DNA from: Thermocrinis sp.
Lineage (GTDB): Bacteria > Aquificota > Aquificia > Aquificales > Aquificaceae
Assembly (NCBI GenBank): GCA_020833645.1
Contig: JAJHRQ010000010.1
Span: 1-43,592 of the forward strand
Reading direction: 5' to 3'
Length of the DNA stretch: 43,592 nucleotides
The notes under the pieces are model-generated. The model was given only the letters and a program-made list of their open reading frames with translations, had not been told where the DNA came from and did no database searches. Numbering within the stretch: position 1 is the stretch's first letter; each line of letters starts with the position of its first letter. Of the stretch, positions 17,633 to 25,041 are shown one piece after another. The position numbers and the translations under genes were made by a program.

Positions 17633-18046
17633 ATGGAACTAAAGACCCAAAACCTAAAAGAGCTATACGAAAAGGACTTTTACCTTTGGGTCATGGAAAA
17701 TCTGAAGCTCCTTAAAAACGGAGAATACGACCTTGTAGACTGGGAAAACCTCCTGGAGGAGATAGAGGATATGGCAAAGAGGGAACTGAAAAGCTTGGTA
17801 AGCCTTATGGCAGTTATAATGGAGCACCTTTACAAGTGGGAAAACTTCAGGGAGGAGATTTATATGGGTGGCAGTTGGAAAAAGAGTATAATTAACGCAA
17901 GAAGCGAGATCAAAAAGCTCTTTAAAGATACTCCTTCCCTCAGACAAAAGGCTGAGCAAAAAGAGAGTTTGGAAAAAGCTTGGCAATATGCAGTCATAAA
18001 CCTTGTAGGTTGGTTTGAAGATGCGGAGGACTTAGCCAAAAAATGA
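17633..18046 (+). CDS. DUF29 family protein
   Basis: This 137-residue protein matches the DUF29 pattern: LYEKDFYLWVMENLKLLKNG, then DLVDWENLLEEIEDMAKRE, an EHLYKW helix, and SWKKSII...PSLR near the end. DUF29 proteins are small, all-helical, of unknown function, abundant in cyanobacteria and thermophiles and often dispersed in genomes. It begins 11 bases after the lipoprotein gene and may be co-transcribed with it. No catalytic residues can be named. Confidence 0.85.
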   Translation: MELKTQNLKELYEKDFYLWVMENLKLLKNGEYDLVDWENLLEEIEDMAKRELKSLVSLMAVIMEHLYKWENFREEIYMGGSWKKSIINARSEIKKLFKDTPSLRQKAEQKESLEKAWQYAVINLVGWFEDAEDLAKK

Positions 18047-18082
18047 GCAGGTGATGGAATACAGACCTTGGATGAAGGAACC

Positions 18083-19594
18083 TTAAAGCTTTTGAGATTT
18101 CACAAAGTTTATGGCTTCCTCTTTGGTCTTTACAATTCCTTCCCATTGGGCTTGCTCCAAAGCCCTCTTTATCTCCCCCACCTTTGGACCTGGACCTATT
18201 CCTAAAATCTCCATGATCTCATATCCGGAAAGCAGAGGCTTAGTGGGTATTTTGCTAAGCTCCCTTTTTCTAAAATCCTCAAGCTCGTGGATGGTCTTCA
18301 AAAGCCAACTGATTTCCTCCTGGTCGTCCCCGCTGGCAAAGGCGTCCGCAATGGCGTGCAAAAAGAGCCAACCTGCAATATCTCCGCAATCCCTCCAAAA
18401 CTTTGCCTTTCCCCGGTTCGTAAGCTCACCCTTTTTGAAAGCTTCCCTCAGATAAAAGGGTCGCAGATGATGTTCCACCAATTTGGAAACAAACTGAATT
18501 GCATCATCCCCCAGCCTTAGCCTCTTGAGAATGTCCCTTGACATTTGGGCTCCCAACCTGTCGTGATTGTAGAAGGTGGCTTTACCATCCCTTAGCTCAA
18601 AGGTGTAAGGTTTGGCAATATCATGAAGAAGGGCAGAGAGCTTGAGGAGTTCCAGGTCGGAGAATTCTCCCAAAAATTCTTTCTCTCCTATTCCTTTCAA
18701 AAGCTCTGCGGGCAAGAACCTTTCTCTTTCTTCCACCACTTGGTCTATAAACTCCATAATTCTCAGCATGTGCTCATTGAGGGGGTATTTGTGATGTTGC
18801 CCTTGGTTTGTGATCTCCTTCCATCTTTCCGTCTCTGGAATGATCTGCTGGAGCAGGTTGTTTTCATAAAGTAGCCGGATAACCTTTCCGCCTTCTCTGT
18901 GCCTTAGAATCTTTAGCAGTTCCAAGGAGACCCTTTCCATGGGTGCCTTTTTTATAAGCTCCGCCTTTTTCTTGACAAAGTCCAGAAAGTCCTGAGTTAG
19001 GTCCAATCTTTTCTCCACGCTGAGTCTAAAGCCCCTCAGCATTCTGACAGGGTCCTCTTCTAAGTTCTTCAAGGACACAGGTCTAAGAAGGCCCTCCTGC
19101 AGGTCTTCCATACCATGGGCTGGATCATAGAGGATCGTTTGCTTGGCACCTATGCTGAGAACGTCATCAATGCTAACAGCCATAGCGTTGGCGGTAAAGT
19201 CCCTCGAAAGAAGGTCCTCTATTAGAGCCTTCTCCACATCCTTTCCTTTTATTTGGGCAAAGTCAAACCTGTACTTGTAAGGTGGAAGATTTATTATGAC
19301 GGTGGCTATGGTGGGTCTCCTAAGAAGCCCCTTCTTTTCAAACTCAAAGTATGACCCTCCCACGAGCTTTGCAAAATCTGATGCCACCTTTAACGGGTCG
19401 CAGGTAAGCAGTAGGTCTACGTCTATCTTGTAGCCAACCGGTTCCCCAAGAACTCTGTCCCTTATCCATCCTCCCACAATAAAGCAATAGCAATCTCTCG
19501 GTAGAACTCTGGCAATATCGTCAAAATATGAAAGGTAAAAGTTCAAGCCATGAAGGGTATGTTTTACACCCTTTTCAAACAGAATCTCTTCCAT
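18083..19594 (-). CDS. Class II tRNA nucleotidyltransferase (CC- or A-adding) with HD domain
   Basis: This 503-residue member of the CCA-adding/poly(A) polymerase family has an N-terminal head with the nucleotidyltransferase signature [10 protein letters not shown] (41-50) and the metal-binding D58 and D60 in [21 protein letters not shown] and [11 protein letters not shown] follow. The C-terminal half carries an HD domain ([11 protein letters not shown]). In Aquifex the CCA end is made by two separate enzymes of this class, one adding CC and one adding A. Which one this is cannot be read by eye. The tRNA gene in the window lacks an encoded CCA, so the activity is needed. A possible -10 box lies in the upstream terminator T-tract. 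Confidence 0.9.
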   Translation of the reverse strand: MEEILFEKGVKHTLHGLNFYLSYFDDIARVLPRDCYCFIVGGWIRDRVLGEPVGYKIDVDLLLTCDPLKVASDFAKLVGGSYFEFEKKGLLRRPTIATVIINLPPYKYRFDFAQIKGKDVEKALIEDLLSRDFTANAMAVSIDDVLSIGAKQTILYDPAHGMEDLQEGLLRPVSLKNLEEDPVRMLRGFRLSVEKRLDLTQDFLDFVKKKAELIKKAPMERVSLELLKILRHREGGKVIRLLYENNLLQQIIPETERWKEITNQGQHHKYPLNEHMLRIMEFIDQVVEERERFLPAELLKGIGEKEFLGEFSDLELLKLSALLHDIAKPYTFELRDGKATFYNHDRLGAQMSRDILKRLRLGDDAIQFVSKLVEHHLRPFYLREAFKKGELTNRGKAKFWRDCGDIAGWLFLHAIADAFASGDDQEEISWLLKTIHELEDFRKRELSKIPTKPLLSGYEIMEILGIGPGPKVGEIKRALEQAQWEGIVKTKEEAINFVKSQKL

Positions 19595-19600
19595 AAAAGA

Positions 19601-19629
19601 AAAAAATATATAAAGCCCCCCGAAGGGGG
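19601..19629 (-). terminator. Rho-independent terminator of the csp relic
   Basis: Read on the minus strand this is a five-pair CCCCC/GGGGG stem closed by a UUCG tetraloop (stem bases 19629-19625 and 19620-19616), then CTTTATATA and a run of six T. It lies just after the stop codon of the cold-shock gene remnant and just before the tRNA nucleotidyltransferase start. It is the clearest intrinsic terminator in the window. Confidence 0.75.
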
Positions 19630-19637
19630 AAGGTGTG

Positions 19638-19730
19638 TTAGGAAATTACTTTTACGTTCTTTGCCCTCGGTCCCTTTGCATCCTGCTCCACCTCAAACTC
19701 TACCCTTTCACAAACCATGAGCTCAATCAT
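19638..19730 (-). pseudogene. 3' remnant of a cold-shock protein gene
   Basis: Thirty codons ending in a stop encode a peptide whose last 23 residues, from ERVEFEVEQDAKGPRAK to NVKVIS, match the C-terminal strand of bacterial CspA-family proteins (RVEFEV...GPxAxNV). The RNA-binding RNP1/RNP2 part is absent. Reading upstream in the same frame gives a stop codon seven codons before the first ATG, and no Csp-like sequence follows. The promoter region of the thioredoxin-like gene now occupies that place. An intact terminator follows. I read this as a 5'-deleted csp gene; a functional micropeptide is possible but unlikely. Confidence 0.7.
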
Positions 19731-19769
19731 ACAGGCTTTAGGATAAAATTACCTTTGGAGGTGCTGTAA

Positions 19770-20090
19770 ATGTTTGAAGAGGTAACAGATAAGGATATAT
19801 ACGACAGGGCAATTTCTGCGGAAAAGCCTGCGGTGGTTGTTTTCTACAAGCCCGGCTCGGAGAAAAATCAGGAGCTCTTTGACCTTCTTGCCAAGTTTAA
19901 GGCAATATACGGTGATAAGGTCAATTTCTTTGCCATGAACGCAGAAGAAAACACCACTCCCGAAGACCTGGGCATCTTTTACTTTCCGACGGTGCTCTAC
20001 TTTAGGGACACCATGGAACTGGAAAGGCACGATTACATACCCACAGAGGAGGAGGTGGAAAACGCAATAAGGAGGCTTTTGAGGCTATGA
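19770..20090 (+). CDS. Thioredoxin-fold protein lacking the CxxC active site
   Basis: This 106-residue protein has the thioredoxin layout: N-terminal helix, AVVVFYKPGSEKNQELFDLL in place of the WCGPC strand and helix, DKVNFFAMNAEE (the VDVDE-like strand), and IFYFPTVLYF with the cis-proline. No cysteine is present at all, so it cannot do dithiol chemistry. It may be a binding or chaperone-like thioredoxin relative. A GGAGG ribosome site precedes the ATG, with TAAAAT at 19744-19749 as probable -10. The stop overlaps the ATG of the HIT gene by 4 bases. Confidence 0.78.
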   Translation: MFEEVTDKDIYDRAISAEKPAVVVFYKPGSEKNQELFDLLAKFKAIYGDKVNFFAMNAEENTTPEDLGIFYFPTVLYFRDTMELERHDYIPTEEEVENAIRRLLRL

Positions 20091-20590
20091 ACCTTCTGTG
20101 GGCTCCTTGGAGAAGTTCATATGTGGAAAAGATAGACCAAACTTCTGGATGCTTTTTGTGTGATGCGGTCTCCCAACTGGAGGAAAAGCTGAGGGATCAT
20201 TTGGTGTTATACAGAGGTAAAAAAGCCTTTGTGATCTTTAACAAATATCCATACAATGCAGGGCATTTAATGGTTGCCCCTACCGAACACATAGGGAACT
20301 TTTGCCTTTTGGACCAGGAGACGGTTTTAGAGATTCACAGGCTAACGGTTGTTTCCATTAAGGCTTTAGAGGAGGTTATGAAGCCCCACGGCTTTAATCT
20401 TGGCTACAATTTGGGTAGGTCTGCGGGTGCGGGTTTAGAGAGCCACATTCACCTTCACATAGTTCCCAGATGGAACGGAGACACAAACTTTATGCCCACC
20501 ATAGCCAAAACAAAGGTGATATCCCAAGACCTTTGGGAGCTTTACGACCGCATAAAGCCCTCCTTTGAAAGGCTTGTAAATGCTACTTGA
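20087..20590 (+). CDS. HIT family protein (Ap4A phosphorylase/hydrolase-like)
   Basis: This 167-residue histidine-triad protein has the catalytic motif HIHLHIV near residue 130. The N-terminal part contains LWAPWRSSYV, then C22-F-L-C25, a probable structural zinc site with a downstream His. This N-terminus is typical of the branch including mycobacterial Ap4A phosphorylase, acting on dinucleoside polyphosphates, rather than of Hint. It overlaps both neighbours (4 bases upstream, 11 bases downstream), so the three genes form a tight operon. The exact substrate is inferred only. Confidence 0.9.
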   Translation: MNLLWAPWRSSYVEKIDQTSGCFLCDAVSQLEEKLRDHLVLYRGKKAFVIFNKYPYNAGHLMVAPTEHIGNFCLLDQETVLEIHRLTVVSIKALEEVMKPHGFNLGYNLGRSAGAGLESHIHLHIVPRWNGDTNFMPTIAKTKVISQDLWELYDRIKPSFERLVNAT

Positions 20591-21338
20591 GGTAAAAGAC
20601 CTTTCCCTAAGCTACGGTGATAAAAGGGTTTTAAAGAATGTTAGCTTTTCCTTAAACAGAGGAGAAGTTCTGTGTATAGTGGGTGAATCGGGTTCAGGGA
20701 AGAGCTCCATTTTGCTGTCTATTATGGGTCTTTTGCCCAAGAACGCAAAGCTGAGCGGTAGTATCCTCTTGGAAGGAAAGGAACTTTTGAACCTGCGGGA
20801 GGAAGAGTACAGAAGGCTAAGAGGTAAAGAAATAGGCATAGTCTTTCAGGAGCCCTCTCTGTATTTGGACCCTCTTTTTAAGGTAAAGGATCAGATCCTT
20901 GAGGCATACACCGCCCACTTCGGTAAGGCAGGTGGAGAGGAGAGGGTCGTGGAGGTGCTAAAAAAGGTTGGTGTGCAGGATGTGGAAAGGGTTATGAACT
21001 CTTACCCTCATCAGCTGTCTGGAGGACTAAGGCAAAGGGTTTGCATTGCCATTGCGGTGGTTTGCAACCCAAAGCTGGTGCTGGCAGACGAACCTACCAC
21101 CGCCTTGGACTTAACCGTTCAAAGGAAGATCTTGGGACTTTTTACCCAGTTAAAGGAGGAGGGAAAGGGCATTATTTTGGTAACCCACGATTTTGGAGTG
21201 GTGGCGGAAGTGGCAGACAGGATTTTGGTTTTAAAGGAGGGAGAGGTGGTGGAGGAGGGTGATGTGGTTTCTATTTTTGATGCACCAAAAAGCCCATACA
21301 CAAAAGCCCTGCTCTCCGCTACATACCTTAAAGCTTAA
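20580..21338 (+). CDS. ABC transporter ATP-binding protein (DppD/OppD-like)
   Basis: This 252-residue single ATPase domain has all motifs intact: Walker A GESGSGKSS, Q-loop FQEPSLYLDPLF, signature LSGGLRQRV, Walker B LVLADEPTTALD and switch histidine VTHDFGVV. The signature and the ADEPTTALDLTVQRKIL block are characteristic of the peptide/nickel (Dpp/Opp/Nik) subfamily. No permease or binding protein is nearby; the gene follows a HIT gene with an 11-base overlap. It ends on a convergent 4-base overlap with leuA. The transported substrate is unknown. Confidence 0.9.
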   Translation: MLLEVKDLSLSYGDKRVLKNVSFSLNRGEVLCIVGESGSGKSSILLSIMGLLPKNAKLSGSILLEGKELLNLREEEYRRLRGKEIGIVFQEPSLYLDPLFKVKDQILEAYTAHFGKAGGEERVVEVLKKVGVQDVERVMNSYPHQLSGGLRQRVCIAIAVVCNPKLVLADEPTTALDLTVQRKILGLFTQLKEEGKGIILVTHDFGVVAEVADRILVLKEGEVVEEGDVVSIFDAPKSPYTKALLSATYLKA

Positions 21339-22894
21339 ACGGTTCCCTCCTCTCTGACCCTCTGCCTTGAGAGGATGTAATTCTTTCTTAGAATAGCCCT
21401 ATTGAGGGCATCCACAAAGCCCTGCACACTTGCCTTTATCACATCCACATCCACACCCCTTCCGGAGGACTTAATACCATCAAGCTCTATCACAAGCCTT
21501 GATTCCGCTTGGGCGTCCGTGTTGGGCGTTAGGGCTTTTATGGAGAAATCCAAGAGCTTGGGCTCTATACTCAGTGCTTTTTGTATTGCCTTTATTACAG
21601 CATCCACAGGACCGTTTCCGGTGGAAGTGGCTGTCCTCTCTTCTCCCATGTAAGAGAGCACCACCGTTGCAGTAGGAAGTAGCTTGTCTCCCGTCTGAAC
21701 CTGATAGTGAAGAACCTTCACCGGTTCCTCCTCTTCTACCTTCATAACCTCCTCGTAGATGATCGCCTCCAAGTCTTCTTCGTACACCTCTTTTTTCTTG
21801 TCCGCAAGGGCTTTGAACTTCTCAAAGATTTTGTCTATTTCCTCTTCCGAGAGCTCATAGCCCATTTCCTTTAGCTTGCTTTTAAGGGCATGCCTGCCGG
21901 AGTGCTTTCCGAGCACTATGCGGGTGGATGGAAAGCCCACATCCTCTGGGCTCATGATCTCATAGGTTAATGGATTAGAGAGTACACCGTGCTGATGAAT
22001 GCCCGATTCGTGGGCAAAGGCGTTGTCTCCAACCACCGCCTTATTGGGTGGCACAAAGCTCCCGGTGATCCGGCAAAGTAGCCGGCTGGTTTTATAGAGC
22101 TCCTTGGTGTTTATGTTGGTGTATAGCCCACCAAAAAAGTTCTTCCTTACCTTCAGAGCCATCACTATCTCTTCCAACGCGGCGTTGCCTGCCCTCTCTC
22201 CTATGCCGTTTATGGTGCACTCTACCTGCCTTGCCCCGTGCTTTATAGCCATCAAAGAGTTTGCCACCGCCATACCAAGGTCATCGTGGCAATGGACGCT
22301 GATTATGGCTTTGTCTATGTTTGGCACATTGTTGCGAATATCCTCTATGAGCTGGGCAAACTCCTCCGGCACCGCATAACCTACCGTGTCCGGTATGTTT
22401 ATAACAGTGGCACCCGCCTTTATTGCCCTTTCTATGATCCTATACAAAAACTCCCTCTGACTGCGCGTAGCATCCTCACACGAAAACTCCACATCGTCGG
22501 TAAATCTTCTGGCAAAGGCTACCGCCTTCTCTGCCCTCTCAAGCACCTCCTCGGGGGATAGCCTTAGTTTGTATTTCATATGAATTTCAGAGGTGGCAAT
22601 AAAGGTGTGTATTCTCTTCCTTTCTGCCCCTTCAAGGGCTTGTGCTGCCAGTTCAATGTCCCTTTCCAAAGCCCTCGCCAAGGAACATATTACAGGTCCT
22701 TTAACCTCTTCCGCAATAAGCTTGACCGCCTCAAAGTCCCCCTTAGAAGCCGCCGCAAAGCCCGCCTCTATTACATCAACTCCGAGCTTTGCCAATTGAA
22801 GAGCCATCTGCAGCTTTTCTTCCGCAGTCATAGAAAAACCCGGTGCCTGCTCTCCATCCCTAAGGGTAGTGTCAAAAACGTAAACTCTCTCCAT
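21335..22894 (-). CDS. leuA: 2-isopropylmalate synthase
   Basis: This 519-residue enzyme carries out the first committed step of leucine synthesis, joining acetyl-CoA to 2-ketoisovalerate. It starts with [15 protein letters not shown]; the metal site is [15 protein letters not shown], and [10 protein letters not shown] follows. A full C-terminal regulatory LeuA-dimer domain (about 390-510) has the [18 protein letters not shown] segment, so feedback control by leucine is expected. A strong AGGAGG site precedes the ATG. The promoter upstream is overlapped by a Fur-like box. Homocitrate or citramalate synthase is a less likely alternative. Confidence 0.94.
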   Translation of the reverse strand: MERVYVFDTTLRDGEQAPGFSMTAEEKLQMALQLAKLGVDVIEAGFAAASKGDFEAVKLIAEEVKGPVICSLARALERDIELAAQALEGAERKRIHTFIATSEIHMKYKLRLSPEEVLERAEKAVAFARRFTDDVEFSCEDATRSQREFLYRIIERAIKAGATVINIPDTVGYAVPEEFAQLIEDIRNNVPNIDKAIISVHCHDDLGMAVANSLMAIKHGARQVECTINGIGERAGNAALEEIVMALKVRKNFFGGLYTNINTKELYKTSRLLCRITGSFVPPNKAVVGDNAFAHESGIHQHGVLSNPLTYEIMSPEDVGFPSTRIVLGKHSGRHALKSKLKEMGYELSEEEIDKIFEKFKALADKKKEVYEEDLEAIIYEEVMKVEEEEPVKVLHYQVQTGDKLLPTATVVLSYMGEERTATSTGNGPVDAVIKAIQKALSIEPKLLDFSIKALTPNTDAQAESRLVIELDGIKSSGRGVDVDVIKASVQGFVDALNRAILRKNYILSRQRVREEGTV

Positions 22895-22912
22895 TCCGTT
22901 TCCTCCTACTAT

Positions 22913-22927
22913 TGATAATAATTCTCA
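22913..22927. promoter_or_regulatory. Fur-like 7-1-7 operator over the leuA promoter
   Basis: The 15-mer TGATAATAATTCTCA matches the 7-1-7 Fur consensus TGATAATnATTATCA at 13 of 14 defined positions. It covers the -10 box of the leuA promoter, a position typical for repression. Chance is not excluded because the region is AT-rich. Confidence 0.4.
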
Positions 22928-22943
22928 TTTAGCAAAAAATCAA
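22915..22943 (-). promoter_or_regulatory. leuA promoter
   Basis: On the minus strand TTGATT (22943 to 22938) is followed after exactly 17 bases by TATTAT (22920 to 22915). Transcription would start near 22908, leaving a short leader with an AGGAGG ribosome site before ATG 22894. Confidence 0.55.
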
Positions 22944-22946
22944 GGA

Positions 22947-24926
22947 TCAGAAAGAATTGGGATTTTTTTCGTCGGTTATTATCAAGTAAGCTATGCTAAG
23001 ATCTTTTTCGTTATCTTTTAAACCTTTTACCGAGTTTATTAGATTAGATATCTTAGATATATCATAGACTTCTAAAATGTCTTGTATACGAGCACAAATT
23101 TTTGATTTCAAATTTTTTACCGCCTTTTCATTACTACTTTTTGCTTCTATTAGACATATAAAGAGTTGCTTTTCGGTGGTTAAACCAAGAATCAGACCAT
23201 CAACCTCCATAAGTTGATTTCCAGAGTGTACAGAATATGCAATTAGATTTGATATTGTTATACAGAGAATGTCCGGTTTTCCTTTTATTGATTCTTCTCC
23301 ATCCTTGAGTATTTTAACAACTTCCAGCTTTGCCTCTAATTCTTTCTTTATGCTTTTCATTTTCCCTCTATACGATTCGCTTGTTTCATTACGCTTTTCG
23401 TCAAATTTTGAAGTTATATTTTCCTTGTAGAATCCATAAACATCATCCGTAAAACCCATAACTGCATCAGGGAAGTTGAAGTAGCTTCTAAGAAAAGAGG
23501 TATGTTTCCACTCCCATCTTATATCTTCACTATTAAAGAAAATTTTCAGTGCCTGTGATACGTATTTCTTAGCTATTTTTTCTATCACATCCCTTTTATG
23601 CTCTATATAACCTGCCCCATTATCTTTGTCCTTTATACTTATTAGGAACTTTTTAACCATATCAAATGATTCTTTAAGAGTTGCTATTGAACTTTGCTTA
23701 TCAGCATTGGAGTTGTATTGAATCACATAGAAGTTCAAAGGTGTTTTCCAAACTACTTTATAAAAGTTTAAATTTGAATTTATTTCTACCAACTGCGGCT
23801 TATATAGCTCTTCTTTTAATTGTTTATTAAGATCATCACCTTCAAATTCAAACCTCATAATTGGTATGTGTTTACTTTTGCTCTTCACATCCTTCTTGAC
23901 TTCTTTTATAACATCTTTTATCAACTCATCGTAAATTTTATTAACAAAATCACAATTACATATATCTATACCATTTTTTAAATCTTCTATTCTCTTTTTT
24001 AATTTTTTCTTCAAATCTTCGTAGTATAGGCTCTGTATCGCCAAGACTTTTTCGTTTAAGTACACGCTTTTATACAACTGTCTGTTAAGAAATTTCAATG
24101 TATTGGAAATTTCAGTCTCACCAAAAACTATGCTACGTATAAGTTCTGGATTATCGAGTATTAATACAGGAGAAAGGTTAAGCCCAGATGGAGTATAAAA
24201 TGAGTCCAAGAGGAGGAAGGCAATGTTTCTTACAGTACGGTATAAGCTTTTTAGGTAGGGTAAATTACTTTCTTCCACTTTATCAGAAAAGTCATCAACA
24301 ATGTATTTTTTAAACATCTGCTTATATACTTCTTCAAACCAGATTTTGTCTTCTTTATTTATTTTGTCCTTATTTTGTTTATACAAACAATCAAACCTCA
24401 AATAAGCTAAGATTTGATAGAAATGGCTATAATCACAGAATTTAAATATTTCTTTGGCTCTCTTCTTTATTTCTTCTTTATCAATGTTTTCTATCAATTT
24501 TGTATGAAGTTTTTCTTGAAAAAGAACCTCTAGCAGGATCCTTTCTGTGAAAAATGTCCACTCTAAGTGCCCAATATTAAATAATAAAGCCCAGCATTTA
24601 ATTAGATCTTTCCCTTTTACTTCCTTTTCTCCAACCTCAAGTTTAAACTTTACACTTGAAAATGCATGAATTTCATCTACTTTTTGATCCCAGTTATCTA
24701 TAAGAGCAAAAATCAGGGCGATGTAATCAAACCTTGAATGTCTTGCTCCGTCTATAACCTCCCTCACAATACCCAAATGGTCTAAGTTCTTTAATCTGTC
24801 AATTTCTCCAACTTCGTCTAAGAAATCGTATAGGATTTTTACAGGTTTTGCCTTTTCTATATCAAGATTGTAAATACCAATGCCAGGTATAAAGTAGTGC
24901 GTGGAATTGTCCCCCGAGTACCCCAT
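22947..24926 (-). CDS. Putative degenerate-HD / PD-(D/E)XK nuclease protein, AT-rich, probably acquired
   Basis: I do not recognise this 659-residue protein as a named family. Near the N-terminus, LDHLGIVREVIDGARHSRF (49-66) followed by ALLFNIGHLEWTFFTE (113-128) closely follows the layout of SAMHD1/dGTPase HD domains (GAxHSRFEHSLG, LLHDIGHGPFSH), but the metal ligands are changed: EHS becomes DYI and HD becomes FN. The middle (about 140-560) is Lys-rich and helical. At the C-terminus E574-V-D576 and E594-A-K596, on hydrophobic strands, fit a PD-(D/E)XK nuclease core. Base use is far more AT-rich than its neighbours (20 of 60 G+C at 24001-24060). A TAAAAT box lies 7 bases before the ATG, with no Shine-Dalgarno. 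A defence role is a guess. Confidence 0.6.
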   Translation of the reverse strand: MGYSGDNSTHYFIPGIGIYNLDIEKAKPVKILYDFLDEVGEIDRLKNLDHLGIVREVIDGARHSRFDYIALIFALIDNWDQKVDEIHAFSSVKFKLEVGEKEVKGKDLIKCWALLFNIGHLEWTFFTERILLEVLFQEKLHTKLIENIDKEEIKKRAKEIFKFCDYSHFYQILAYLRFDCLYKQNKDKINKEDKIWFEEVYKQMFKKYIVDDFSDKVEESNLPYLKSLYRTVRNIAFLLLDSFYTPSGLNLSPVLILDNPELIRSIVFGETEISNTLKFLNRQLYKSVYLNEKVLAIQSLYYEDLKKKLKKRIEDLKNGIDICNCDFVNKIYDELIKDVIKEVKKDVKSKSKHIPIMRFEFEGDDLNKQLKEELYKPQLVEINSNLNFYKVVWKTPLNFYVIQYNSNADKQSSIATLKESFDMVKKFLISIKDKDNGAGYIEHKRDVIEKIAKKYVSQALKIFFNSEDIRWEWKHTSFLRSYFNFPDAVMGFTDDVYGFYKENITSKFDEKRNETSESYRGKMKSIKKELEAKLEVVKILKDGEESIKGKPDILCITISNLIAYSVHSGNQLMEVDGLILGLTTEKQLFICLIEAKSSNEKAVKNLKSKICARIQDILEVYDISKISNLINSVKGLKDNEKDLSIAYLIITDEKNPNSF

Positions 24927-25041
24927 GACTTAAATTTTAACCCAATTCCATAGGGTGTTGGTTTTTTAAACCCTATTATATTGTTTGCTTTATTCAGCCT
25001 CGTGGGTTAAATTAATAAGCAAAACTTTTGCGAGGTGGTCT
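24927..25041. promoter_or_regulatory. Divergent intergenic region with inverted repeats
   Basis: This 115-base AT-rich spacer lies between the acquired gene and the nitronate-monooxygenase-like gene. TTTAACCCA (24936-24944) and its exact inverse TGGGTTAAA (25003-25011) each overlap a -10-like box pointing outwards (TAAAAT for the minus gene, TTAAAT at 25007-25012 for the plus gene). A TAGGGT/ACCCTA pair (24951-24956, 24970-24975) and a GGTTT/AAACC hairpin (24960-24972) lie between them. Confidence 0.4.

Noticed and set aside
24960-24972. GGTTT/AAACC hairpin as a terminator
   Set aside because: It has a weak 5-pair A/T-rich stem without a T-run in the right direction, lying between two divergent starts where no gene ends.
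24985-25041. Upstream extension of the nitronate-monooxygenase-like gene
   Set aside because: It has no family similarity, and the ATG at 25042 has a good ribosome site.
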